Shown here: positions 27,119 through 36,525 of the stretch, piece by piece
How the letters are laid out: each line of letters starts with the position of its first letter
Position numbering within the stretch: the stretch's first letter is position 1
Assembly (NCBI GenBank): GCA_964517875.1
Contig: CAZFEU010000004.1
Location: 1-58,278 of the forward strand
Length of the DNA stretch: 58,278 bases
Direction: 5' to 3'
DNA from: JAJPXC01 sp964517875
Lineage (GTDB): Bacteria > Bacteroidota > Bacteroidia > Bacteroidales > Muribaculaceae
Position numbers and translations under genes: made by a program
The notes under the pieces: model-generated
The model's database searches: none
What the model saw: the letters and a program-made list of their open reading frames with translations, nothing else
What the model was told of the DNA's origin: nothing

Positions 27119-27601
27119 TTATTTTGGATAGTTTAGATTGGATTCAGCGGGATTGGAAAGTACCTCCTCAAAATATCGCCGGGATGCTGCTCGCGCCTCT
27201 GGAAGATTCATATAGGTATAATTGCCGCAGTCGCGGGGTGTAGCTCCAGGCACATCTCCTTCATATGTAGCGATATAACCGAATACTTTGCGTAGCAACG
27301 GCAGTATATCCTTTGGTTCGAGATACCCCTGTAATATGAGATAATTACCCGTAAGGCATCCCATCGGGCCCCAATATATGGTGCGAGGTCCCCAATACGA
27401 GTGATTGCGCAGATATGTAGCAGCGAGGTGCTCTATGGTATGTATCGTAGCTCCGTCGAGCGCCGGCTCGCGGTTAGGTAGGGTCATTCGAATATCAAAT
27501 GTTGTGATGTCATCGCCCGAAGGGGTGACATCGCGTCGCGACACAAATACGCCTCGGTCAAGGCACTCATGGTTGATGGTGAAACTGGGTATTTTTTTCA
27601 T
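27119..27601 (-). CDS. luxS: S-ribosylhomocysteine lyase
   Basis: 160-residue metal enzyme that splits S-ribosylhomocysteine into homocysteine and the precursor of autoinducer-2. Metal ligands His54 and His58 with Glu57 in HTIEH, third ligand Cys125 in PRDCGNY, and the acid/base Cys82 in GPMGCLTG are all present. It overlaps mtnN by 4 bases, so the two steps of S-adenosylhomocysteine recycling are made together. Confidence 0.96.
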   Translation of the reverse strand: MKKIPSFTINHECLDRGVFVSRRDVTPSGDDITTFDIRMTLPNREPALDGATIHTIEHLAATYLRNHSYWGPRTIYWGPMGCLTGNYLILQGYLEPKDILPLLRKVFGYIATYEGDVPGATPRDCGNYTYMNLPEARAASRRYFEEVLSNPAESNLNYPK

Positions 27602-28269
27602 AAAGCGTCGATGATATGAGTGAGCGCGCGGAATGTGTTAAGCGGAGCATCTTCCCAGAAGTTTTCATATTGTGCGATATTGTCGGTCTGCCCGGGGGTG
27701 TCGCTGATAACCCTCACACACAAGAATGGCACTTGACGTTTGTAGCAGGCATGAGCTATGGCAGCCGATTCCATGTCAACAGCCATCACTTGCGGATGCA
27801 GGGTGACAATACGATTGACTTCGGAAGGTGTGCTTACAAAGATATCTCCTGAAGCTACGAGTCCGGTGCGGGCATCGGGTACTGCTTTGGTTACTTTATC
27901 CAACATAATAGCATCGGGAGTGAAGTATCGGGGGCAATCGGCCATCTCACCCCACTCTGTGCCTGGACCACAATAGGTGTCATGATATGCTATCGAGTCG
28001 GCTATGACCACATCGAGCGGATGAGTGTGGCCTGTACCTCCGGCCACTCCTGTGTTGATTATGAGCGATGGATGAAAATGATTGATCATCGCCGTTGCTC
28101 CAAGCGCAGCATTGACTTTGCCAATGCCACACTGCATGGCCACTACTTTGCGTTCCCCTATGAATCCTGTGGTGAAGCTGAAGCCATCGTGCGAGAGCTG
28201 CATCGGATCTTGGATAAGATTTAGGAGCAACTTCAGCTCCTTATTCATTGCTACAATTATTCCGATCAT
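27598..28269 (-). CDS. mtnN: 5'-methylthioadenosine/S-adenosylhomocysteine nucleosidase
   Basis: 223-residue purine-nucleosidase-fold enzyme (Pfs) that removes adenine from MTA and SAH, giving the substrate of LuxS. Signatures: IGIIVAMNKEL at the start, NTGVAGGTG, AVDMESAAIAH with the ribose-binding Glu, and VISDTPGQ with the catalytic Asp. It follows sprA by 43 bases on the same strand. Confidence 0.94.
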   Translation of the reverse strand: MIGIIVAMNKELKLLLNLIQDPMQLSHDGFSFTTGFIGERKVVAMQCGIGKVNAALGATAMINHFHPSLIINTGVAGGTGHTHPLDVVIADSIAYHDTYCGPGTEWGEMADCPRYFTPDAIMLDKVTKAVPDARTGLVASGDIFVSTPSEVNRIVTLHPQVMAVDMESAAIAHACYKRQVPFLCVRVISDTPGQTDNIAQYENFWEDAPLNTFRALTHIIDAL

Positions 28270-28312
28270 CTGGATATATGATATATGTTGAATAATTTAA
28301 TGTGTTCTCAAT

Positions 28313-31300
28313 TTATCGTGCGAGAGAGAGGTTAAACGATATACCGTAAGATGAATTGGTGGTAGGATAAGCTGCATTCGACACCAGCGGTGTGTTTATC
28401 TGATGGTCGAAGAATGCCGACACCGTGAGTCGCTTTGACAGGATATAGTTGGCTGTAAAGTTCATGCTAAGTGTGCGCGTGCCGCTGGTAGCTTGGGTAT
28501 AGTTGCTCTCTATGCGGCGTATAAGCGCCTGAGATGTCTGCAAAGAGAAGTCGGCGTTGAGCGTCAGGTCGTTGCTCACACCTGTACCCGATCCGCGCAT
28601 CTTCAGCACTGAATTGAATCCAATTATCTTGTATCCTGCTCCAAAAGTGAGACCACGGGTAGTGGCCTCTACGACCTGCCCTGCCGACGAGTTGAGCGTA
28701 AGTGTTCGCTGGTCGCGGTACTCGGCATTAAGTGTAATGTCATTGTTAAGTGTCACGTTCAATCCGATCAGAGGAGCGAATTTCTCATTGATTGATACTG
28801 ATGCGATATTGAAAGGCGAAGATGGTATTGGGTTTCCGGTGAGCTCATCGAGGGTGAAACCGTAGTTTCCATCAACACCAAGCCAGTTGAGATATGATGT
28901 GTAGGAGCCGACGGTGTAGGTACACTGGTAGGCATGAGTGAGGGTGAACGTCTTGAATATGCTGCGCATATTCCCGAGGTTGACAAAACCATCGTAAGTG
29001 ACGCGCCAGTTGGGAAGCGCATAGGCAAATGATGGGAATGGGTCAGTGTAATAAGTACGGGCGTTGCCTGATGAGTAAGCGGCCAGGAATGCCGGAATAA
29101 GCACATCGCTTGAAGTTTCGCTTATCGTTCCTACCGATGGATCAAATGCTCGTCCTGCATGGATATTATCCTGCATGAAACCACCTTCGGGATAATTCAT
29201 GCCCATATATTTTTGCTCAATGCGCTGCCTTATCACAGGTATGTTGGACAGGAATTGATTAAATGCCCCGCTTTCATACCCATTCTCTGCTTTCGACGAA
29301 CCAAGAGCCGTGCCTATAGCGATGTGGGTCTTGGTATAACTACCGGTGCGACTCACAGGCATATCGGCATACATGAATTGTATCTGGTTGGTGCGATTAT
29401 CAGTACGGTTGGTGGTAAGCTGCACCTTAAATCCTTTAAACAGCTCAAGATTAAGCTCTATATTCAATTCAGTGCCCTTCGACCATAGAGCTGGCGACGT
29501 CTGGCCATCGTCAGTAATTAGCCAATCGTGGGCCTTGATACGGTCGATATAACTCTCGTCGGTGAAACCAAAAGCGAAGTCTAAGCCCGGTGCCATCGGG
29601 CCATAACTGCGGCTCTGGCCGAAGATATTGCCCACTTCGGGGCGATATAGCGGTATTGATAGTGAGTTGGTGCGTTTCCAGCGTATCGACGCAGAGCGTG
29701 GACTCATCACCAGGCGAGTGGCGTACTCACCTACTTCTCTCCACAAGCTCTTTTCATCTTTGAGAATTTCAGTCACAGTAAACTTAACGTTCTTATCGCC
29801 TGGTGTGAGAATCTCAATCGACTGAGGATCGATTACCCTGAACTTCACCGGGAATATCGTACCATCAGTTGTGGCGGCATCAACCTTCACTTTTTTGGCA
29901 CGCAGGTTATGCTTGATTACGAGTGTGGTATCGGGTTTGAGCAAATAGGTTCGCTCAAATTTTTTAGCTTTTCTTGTTTGTGCTGCCGTCTTGCGGGTAT
30001 TGGCAAAACGCTTGTTGATTTCCTTAGTGTAGTTAAACTTATTGTAGATTGATTCAAAATTGAGGCGTCCGTCAGCGCTCCATGATGCCTGATTGGCAAT
30101 CGTGTTACCCATCGATTCTCCATCTACTGTAGCGCCACGGTCCCAGCGATAGGTAGCGTTATAGGTCACCGACCCGGTGAGGAAGTCGAGCGCAGGAATC
30201 TTGCTGAACGGAGCCTTATACTGACCGGTGAATGTCTGATTGTAGGCCCACGGTGTACCCATTGACATAATGCTGGTCCACACCGTATCTTTCCAATCAC
30301 GGTATTTATCGGGGAAGAGTTTGCGATTGACAGCGCCAACGGTTTCCTCGATACGTGCCGATGTGTTGGAGTTGAAGGTGAATGATAGTGATTTGGTGAG
30401 ATTCCAGGTGAGGTTGAGCTGACGATCCCACAAGAAGTTCTTGCTAACTGAAACAGGCAACTGGAACATTACATCGGTCTCCGATCGTGTCTGCTGCTCA
30501 TAGTAGTAGCGCGACATAGTGGTGAGGAATGTAATGTTGTTGGGAAGGTAATTGAGCTCCCACTCCTTAATGAATTTCAAATTCTTGTTCTTGCTCTTAA
30601 TCCAACTGAAAGGCTTCAGACCCGGAACAAATGGTGAGTAAGAATACTGGAATGAACCCCTGTAGTCGTTGGTATACTCATATTCTGTGGTGGGATCCAT
30701 CTTAGTCTGCTTATTAAACGAGAAATTGAGGGTGAAGTTGGCTGGATCCCAAGGCATGGGGCGCTTCGACTGCACGTCAAATTTCAATCCCGATATACTG
30801 AAATTCTTAATTGTAGAATGCTCAATTGCATAGTTGTTGATCGAGTCGCGCTCCGCCTTAGTGGTGGCTTCGTCGAGTGCGTCCTTAAGTAGCACGTCCT
30901 GGTCGAGGGGGTTGTATTTAGGCGATGTCTTCTCCTTGGTCACGGAGTAATAGATGGGAGCTTTGAGTTTTACCTTTTCAGGGAGCAAGCGACCTACATC
31001 GCCCTGTACTGCGAAGTTATATTGCTCGTAGTCATCCATTCGGCGGTCGTTGAGAGCTTGATCAACGCTACCGAAGCCGGCTGTCTCGATGTGAGTGCCA
31101 AAATTAAGTGTCGCCACATCCGATACATTGAGGGTGGCATTAGCCTTTGCTGCCCAACCACCTTCATTGTTGAAGTCAGTAACTTTCAACTCATTGACCC
31201 ATACAGTAGCGTCCTTTGTGATAGAAGCGTTATTGCGCACACCCACAAGCATCACACGGATATCGCTCAATGATGGATTACCCATCACAGCCATGCGATT

Positions 31301-34300
31301 GTTCTCATTGTCGGGATCACGGCCTGTATATAAAGTAGCATAACCCACATTGGAGCCTTCCTGAGCCTTTGCCACATTGCGTTCGCGCTTGAGTGCCACA
31401 AGGTTCTGGAGGTTAAGATCCATAAAGTTGCTCAACGGCCACACCTTTTCACGGTCGGTGGGTGAATCGTTGCTGTACTTGCTGTTATGAGGTGTAAGAG
31501 TCAGAGGTATTTCGTACTCATAGAAGTTGCTTTTAACATCTGTGCCAAGGCGTACGAAAAGCGATATTTCACCTGATTGAAGATTGGTAAGGTCGTCAAT
31601 GAGGCTTTCGGCGTGTATCCACATCTGCATACGCTTGTAGTTGCGCAGGTCCTGCTGGGTATTGCGGTACACGCCGCGAGCATCGCCAGCCTGTAGGCCA
31701 ACAACCTTTAGCGACAATGACTGCTCGTTGAGTTGAGTAATCTGTGCCTGGCCCGGGTCGGTGATACGAGTCACACCAGGGGGGAGAACGTAGTTAACCG
31801 GCTGTCGAGCACCATTCTCTTCGATATTCACCACCGAAATGTCGAGCTGACCTTCGGCCGGTGCATCGCCGCGCTGATTGAGGTTGAACTGGTAGGGTCG
31901 CCACTCGCCGCGCACCAGCTCGAGGGTGGCAAAACGCAAGTGTGTAACTTGCTTAAATCCAGTCATGAAAATGCGGGCAAAACGTACGGTTGAGAGGTCG
32001 TTGATAGACCCAACCACGCGTTCGTAATCGGTCAACGGAATCTTGAATTGATACCACTCTACTTCCTGGTCACTGCCATCGCGCGTGCGCACCAGCGACA
32101 CCTGCTTGTCGGTGATATAGTTCTTTCCAACCACGAAGTCTTCAGGACGGATTGATACTTTATACTGGAAGTAGCGTTCATACTCGTTGAGTGTGTTATC
32201 CTGGTTGATATCCTCCACATCAGGCACGCTGCGTGCAGCCTGATAATAGGGGTCGGAAGCGTCTTCGGGCGAGAGTGAGTTACCTTCTACTCCGTTGTAT
32301 CGTTTATAACGCTCAAGCACGCTAAGCCGCTCTTCGTCATAATCCACACCGCGGAAGAAGTGGTAGTTATCACCGGCGGGGTCGTTGAACGGCGAGAATT
32401 TATTATTCTGCATGGTCTCGATGGTAGCGGGCGACAACTTCTGACGGAGGGCATCGAGATAATTCTTGTAGCTGTCAAAGTCAAACTCCATATTGTTGGG
32501 GAGACCATCAAGGCCCACGTCCTGCACCGAGCGCGACCCTGCATTGTTATCAAATGAATAGGTCAACGAGTTCTGCTGCGATGTGCGACCCCACACCGAG
32601 TTTGTGAGGTATTGATCGTTACCGTCATAGGGTATTCCGTTTTCATATGATTTTTTACCATCCTTGAGAATATCCTCGGAGATTTCACCAAAGTTGAAGT
32701 ACAGGTCGCCACCGTCGTAGTTGGGATTATCAGGATCGAGAAACGGGTTCATCAGCCAGAATTGCACATACTCGATATTCGACTGCTCAAAGTTGGTATT
32801 GTCCATCTTGCGCATAATACCGCCCCAGCGTCTCTCGGGGTTGAGCAGATTACCCTGCTCGTCGATATTTGTGGCATCAAGGTTATAGGGGCCTCGTTCT
32901 GTAGGGTAGTATGAGAGGTTAAGAGTCTGGATTATAGCTGATTCACCGTATTGCAGATCACGGTTGGGGAAAATCTCGTAGGTAGTTACCTCGCGCACAT
33001 AGGGATTTGAGAGTTGCTTTAGGTCGCTGCGTATATATCCGGGGCAAAGCGATGAGTTGCGCTGAGTAAACATTCGGTCGATGTAGTACCAGTTGAGCAA
33101 AGCTCTGTTCTTACCATAATCAACATTGTTGCTCAACCCGGCTTCGGGGAAAAGTGCATTCGAACCGTTCTCATAAGGTGTTGAGGCAAGGAACCATGAG
33201 TAGGGTGAGCGTAGGTCAATGCCGGTCTGCGATGTCTCAAAATCGTCGATATATGAACTTCCCTTGGCTGAGCCCGATTTCTGATTATGGGGCACAAGCT
33301 GTGCAAATTCGGCTGTTACGTTGAAGCGTGATGGCTGGATGGCGTTGACAGTTGGGAGCTTGTTGATGAGATTGGTGAGCCACATGAACTCCGACTGATA
33401 AGCCAGGTTAAGACCCCACATTGAATTATTGATGATTTCATCGCCTATATTCACTTTTTCAGTGAGAGCCTTTTCGGAGAAGTGCAACAGCGTAGCCCCA
33501 ATATTAAAATTCTTATTAAACTGATATTGTAGATCAAGTCCTAACAACGTCTTTCGCTGCATGGAGAAAAGCGACTGATTTTCAAGCGTCACATTGATAC
33601 TCTGCCCGGAGTCGATGATGCTCTGGTTGGTAATGGTGACAATACCCATAGAGTAGTCGACTGTATAGTCGCTATTCTCGGTGAGCTGCACACCACCGGC
33701 TGTAACCACCACCGAGCCGCGTGGCACATTCATGGCATTGAGGCGTATCTGCGCTCCCGACGATGCCTGGTATTTACCCTTGAGAATAAATTTGTTCTTG
33801 TCGGCAAATTGCCGTGCCACTACCAGCGTTGAGTCATACAGCTCCTGATAGCAATACTGCTGGGCAAGCGCATTGTTATTTATTTTCCTTGCCAGATGCT
33901 CGCCAAAAGGCTCCACTACAGGGAAAATAATCTTACCTGTCGACGACTGCACTGTGTACCCCTCCACGTAATCAAAAAATCCGTCGGGGTTAGACTCCTG
34001 ATTTGAATCGATGCGGTCAAGGTTCATCACCTGAAGCAGCGGCTGGTTGTTGAGCCCGGGCACGGGTAGATAGTTGATCTGCGTACCCGTAGTGTCGCTC
34101 AAATACATGATGTTCAGCCTGAAATTTTGTTTTTGAAGTTGATATGCTCCAAGCGAGTATACGTTCTTCATCATCAGGTCCCACATTGGCAGTTTCGGTG
34201 CCACGGTCGTACTCTTGAGCATCTTTACAAACAGGGCATCGGATGTAGATGTGATATCTGACGAAAATTCACCTACTTGATATACTTTGCCGCCGTATGT

Positions 34301-35758
34301 GTATTCAAAAGCAATACCCAACACCTCATCGGCGTTGAGCTGACTCTTGATTGATATGTAACCCAAGGTGCTGTTGACTGTGTATTCCGAAGAACTGAGC
34401 AGTCGGGCGCTCTCCACCTTCTCAAAGTCTTTTCCTCCCTCGATGCCGTAGGCCGACAGCGGCTCAAGCGTCTGGGTCACTGTATTAATATTACGTGCCC
34501 CAGGGTAGTTGGTTTTAATCTCCTGCAGCAGGTTGTTTGACGAGTTGGAGGGTACATCAATGCTCGTGTTGGGTGTCCAGTGAGAGTTGGCCAGGTTACG
34601 ATTTTCGCCAAGGTCCATGAATGCCACGATATTGCGCGACTCATTGAAGTTGTTGTTCTTATTTGTCACCCACACTTCCACGCGTGTGATGCTGATACCT
34701 GAGGCCACATATGGAAGTTTGGAGGCAAACTGGTCGTAATTGTCGCGGAAGTAGTGCGCCAGAAAGTAATGGCGGTTCTGGTCATATTCGTCGGCGTTGA
34801 TTTCAAAATCGGTGGTCTGCACGCCACCTTTTGAGCTTACGCTTTTAGATTCGGAATTTTGCTGCGATACCAATGCTGTTGCTGTGAGTTTGCCGAACTG
34901 TAATTGGGTTTTGATACCAAACAGAGCTGTGCTACCGCGTATGAGCGACGAACCGGTAGTGAGCGAAACATTGCCCGCCTCGATTGACTTAACGATGTCA
35001 TCCTCCTTACCTTCGTATGCAAGTTTGAGGTTTTTGGAGTCGAAATCAAAGGTTGCGTCGGTGTTATATGTCATGTTGAATTTCAAACGATCGCCAACAC
35101 CGGCGGCAATTGTGGCCTGAATCTTTTGATCAAAGTCGAAGTAAGTTTTGCGTCGGGCCGATAATGAGAGTGCCGGGTTGTCGGTCTTATTGCTCTTTAC
35201 GCCCATTTTTATCTGCACCGTTCCTTGGGTTTTAAGCGAAACGCCGCCGGGACCAAAGATTTTCTCCAGCGGTCCGAGTGCAAAGTTCATGTCGAACACA
35301 TTGAACGGCTGCTTGTCCTTCCCTTCGGCAAGCTCCATATTGCGCTCGCGGTAATATTCCTGGAGGGAGCGGCGCAGCTGCCAGTCATTGTATTGTTTTT
35401 CCGACAGCATAAAAGGGGTTGCCACCTCATAATCACCAACTTTTGTGCGTATCACATAGCACCCCGTAGCGGGGTCGTACTCTGCTTCGGTCTTGATATT
35501 CGAGGGGGTAGCCAAGTCGGTGGCAAGCTCGTCGGCCACAAGATCCTGATAACTCTGAGGTATCATGTTTGACGTGGCAAACGGCATCATTATTGAATCG
35601 GCGGGATTGGCCGGAGGTGCTGGATATACTGGTGGGGGTGGGTTAAGTTCGCTTGTATAATATTGAGCAGTAGCCACCAATGAGCAAATAGCGAGCGTAA
35701 ATAAAAGCCCGCACATCGCCACAATTGATTTTATTACCGACCGGTTACTATTACTCAT
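28313..35758 (-). CDS. sprA: SprA/Sov, giant outer-membrane translocon of type IX secretion
   Basis: 2481-residue outer-membrane beta-barrel, within the range usual for SprA/Sov. A signal peptide (ends near SLVATAQ, residue ~32) is followed by a proline-rich PPPPVYPAPP segment and then thousands of residues of alternating strands; the protein ends in ISFNLSLAR-like aromatic/hydrophobic strands. In Flavobacterium and Porphyromonas, SprA/Sov forms the 36-strand barrel through which type IX cargo leaves the cell. Adjacency to ruvA is a common arrangement in the phylum. No cargo or other T9SS gene is recognised in this window, so the system's use here is open. Confidence 0.92.
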   Translation of the reverse strand: MSNSNRSVIKSIVAMCGLLFTLAICSLVATAQYYTSELNPPPPVYPAPPANPADSIMMPFATSNMIPQSYQDLVADELATDLATPSNIKTEAEYDPATGCYVIRTKVGDYEVATPFMLSEKQYNDWQLRRSLQEYYRERNMELAEGKDKQPFNVFDMNFALGPLEKIFGPGGVSLKTQGTVQIKMGVKSNKTDNPALSLSARRKTYFDFDQKIQATIAAGVGDRLKFNMTYNTDATFDFDSKNLKLAYEGKEDDIVKSIEAGNVSLTTGSSLIRGSTALFGIKTQLQFGKLTATALVSQQNSESKSVSSKGGVQTTDFEINADEYDQNRHYFLAHYFRDNYDQFASKLPYVASGISITRVEVWVTNKNNNFNESRNIVAFMDLGENRNLANSHWTPNTSIDVPSNSSNNLLQEIKTNYPGARNINTVTQTLEPLSAYGIEGGKDFEKVESARLLSSSEYTVNSTLGYISIKSQLNADEVLGIAFEYTYGGKVYQVGEFSSDITSTSDALFVKMLKSTTVAPKLPMWDLMMKNVYSLGAYQLQKQNFRLNIMYLSDTTGTQINYLPVPGLNNQPLLQVMNLDRIDSNQESNPDGFFDYVEGYTVQSSTGKIIFPVVEPFGEHLARKINNNALAQQYCYQELYDSTLVVARQFADKNKFILKGKYQASSGAQIRLNAMNVPRGSVVVTAGGVQLTENSDYTVDYSMGIVTITNQSIIDSGQSINVTLENQSLFSMQRKTLLGLDLQYQFNKNFNIGATLLHFSEKALTEKVNIGDEIINNSMWGLNLAYQSEFMWLTNLINKLPTVNAIQPSRFNVTAEFAQLVPHNQKSGSAKGSSYIDDFETSQTGIDLRSPYSWFLASTPYENGSNALFPEAGLSNNVDYGKNRALLNWYYIDRMFTQRNSSLCPGYIRSDLKQLSNPYVREVTTYEIFPNRDLQYGESAIIQTLNLSYYPTERGPYNLDATNIDEQGNLLNPERRWGGIMRKMDNTNFEQSNIEYVQFWLMNPFLDPDNPNYDGGDLYFNFGEISEDILKDGKKSYENGIPYDGNDQYLTNSVWGRTSQQNSLTYSFDNNAGSRSVQDVGLDGLPNNMEFDFDSYKNYLDALRQKLSPATIETMQNNKFSPFNDPAGDNYHFFRGVDYDEERLSVLERYKRYNGVEGNSLSPEDASDPYYQAARSVPDVEDINQDNTLNEYERYFQYKVSIRPEDFVVGKNYITDKQVSLVRTRDGSDQEVEWYQFKIPLTDYERVVGSINDLSTVRFARIFMTGFKQVTHLRFATLELVRGEWRPYQFNLNQRGDAPAEGQLDISVVNIEENGARQPVNYVLPPGVTRITDPGQAQITQLNEQSLSLKVVGLQAGDARGVYRNTQQDLRNYKRMQMWIHAESLIDDLTNLQSGEISLFVRLGTDVKSNFYEYEIPLTLTPHNSKYSNDSPTDREKVWPLSNFMDLNLQNLVALKRERNVAKAQEGSNVGYATLYTGRDPDNENNRMAVMGNPSLSDIRVMLVGVRNNASITKDATVWVNELKVTDFNNEGGWAAKANATLNVSDVATLNFGTHIETAGFGSVDQALNDRRMDDYEQYNFAVQGDVGRLLPEKVKLKAPIYYSVTKEKTSPKYNPLDQDVLLKDALDEATTKAERDSINNYAIEHSTIKNFSISGLKFDVQSKRPMPWDPANFTLNFSFNKQTKMDPTTEYEYTNDYRGSFQYSYSPFVPGLKPFSWIKSKNKNLKFIKEWELNYLPNNITFLTTMSRYYYEQQTRSETDVMFQLPVSVSKNFLWDRQLNLTWNLTKSLSFTFNSNTSARIEETVGAVNRKLFPDKYRDWKDTVWTSIMSMGTPWAYNQTFTGQYKAPFSKIPALDFLTGSVTYNATYRWDRGATVDGESMGNTIANQASWSADGRLNFESIYNKFNYTKEINKRFANTRKTAAQTRKAKKFERTYLLKPDTTLVIKHNLRAKKVKVDAATTDGTIFPVKFRVIDPQSIEILTPGDKNVKFTVTEILKDEKSLWREVGEYATRLVMSPRSASIRWKRTNSLSIPLYRPEVGNIFGQSRSYGPMAPGLDFAFGFTDESYIDRIKAHDWLITDDGQTSPALWSKGTELNIELNLELFKGFKVQLTTNRTDNRTNQIQFMYADMPVSRTGSYTKTHIAIGTALGSSKAENGYESGAFNQFLSNIPVIRQRIEQKYMGMNYPEGGFMQDNIHAGRAFDPSVGTISETSSDVLIPAFLAAYSSGNARTYYTDPFPSFAYALPNWRVTYDGFVNLGNMRSIFKTFTLTHAYQCTYTVGSYTSYLNWLGVDGNYGFTLDELTGNPIPSSPFNIASVSINEKFAPLIGLNVTLNNDITLNAEYRDQRTLTLNSSAGQVVEATTRGLTFGAGYKIIGFNSVLKMRGSGTGVSNDLTLNADFSLQTSQALIRRIESNYTQATSGTRTLSMNFTANYILSKRLTVSAFFDHQINTPLVSNAAYPTTNSSYGISFNLSLAR

Positions 35759-35820
35759 TGCACTATGCCAATATACGATAAACTTTAGTTGACGCTAAAC
35801 ATCTATCGTTTAACGACCTA

Positions 35821-36402
35821 TCATAGCATCGATAAAGCTTGGCGTATGGCGGCATCAACCTTGGTATCGGGAGCCGCTTTGTATATCTTTGTGAGCACCT
35901 TGTGGGCAGCTTGTTTGGGAAATCCCAGTATCACAAGCGCGGCAAGGGCCTCCTCAAATTCATCAGATGACTGTGTAGGCTGCAATAATAACGTAGCTTC
36001 GTTGGGTTTTATTTTATCTTTGAGGTCAACAATTATACGTTGGGCGGTTTTCAGCCCTATTCCTTTCACATTTTTGAGCCGCGTGTGGTCACCACACGCA
36101 ATCACTGCTTCAAGCTCAGCAGCAGGAATCGATGAAAGTATCATCCTCGCAGTGTTGGCACCTACGCCCGACACTCCTATGAGAGCCAGAAAGAGTTGCC
36201 GTTCCCGGTCATCAATAAATCCGTACAAAGTATGTGCATCTTCTCTTATAGACTCATAGACAAGCAATTTTGCCGACTCGGCGCCTTGCAACTTATCGTA
36301 AGTGGGCAGTGTAATGTTGAGCAGATACCCTACTCCATTGCAATCAATCACCGCATAGGCAGGGTTAATGCTATCCAGTCTACCCGAAATATATTCAATC
36401 AT
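35821..36402 (-). CDS. ruvA: Holliday junction branch migration protein RuvA
   Basis: 193 residues. N-terminal OB-fold (MIEYISGRLDSINPAYAVID), two helix-hairpin-helix motifs at LIGVSGVGANTARMIL and LKNVKGIGLKTAQRII, and a C-terminal domain III (EEALAALVILGFPKQAAHKVL) that touches RuvB. Recognises the four-way junction in recombination repair. sprA follows after 62 bases. Confidence 0.96.
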   Translation of the reverse strand: MIEYISGRLDSINPAYAVIDCNGVGYLLNITLPTYDKLQGAESAKLLVYESIREDAHTLYGFIDDRERQLFLALIGVSGVGANTARMILSSIPAAELEAVIACGDHTRLKNVKGIGLKTAQRIIVDLKDKIKPNEATLLLQPTQSSDEFEEALAALVILGFPKQAAHKVLTKIYKAAPDTKVDAAIRQALSML

Positions 36403-36427
36403 AGCTATGTGTTACTATTTTCCGCTA

Positions 36428-36435
36428 CAAAAATA
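36428..36435 (-). promoter_or_regulatory. Probable -7 box of the ruvA-sprA transcript
   Basis: On the minus strand TATTTTTG (36435-36428) matches TAnnTTTG and would start transcription about 20 bases before the ruvA ATG. The -33 element is weak. Confidence 0.4.
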
Positions 36436-36525
36436 ACCAATTTCACATAAAATTCACTACATTTGCCCAACTATCTCACAATAAATACACGCTTAATATT
36501 ATCAACCTAAATAACCGATTCAAAT

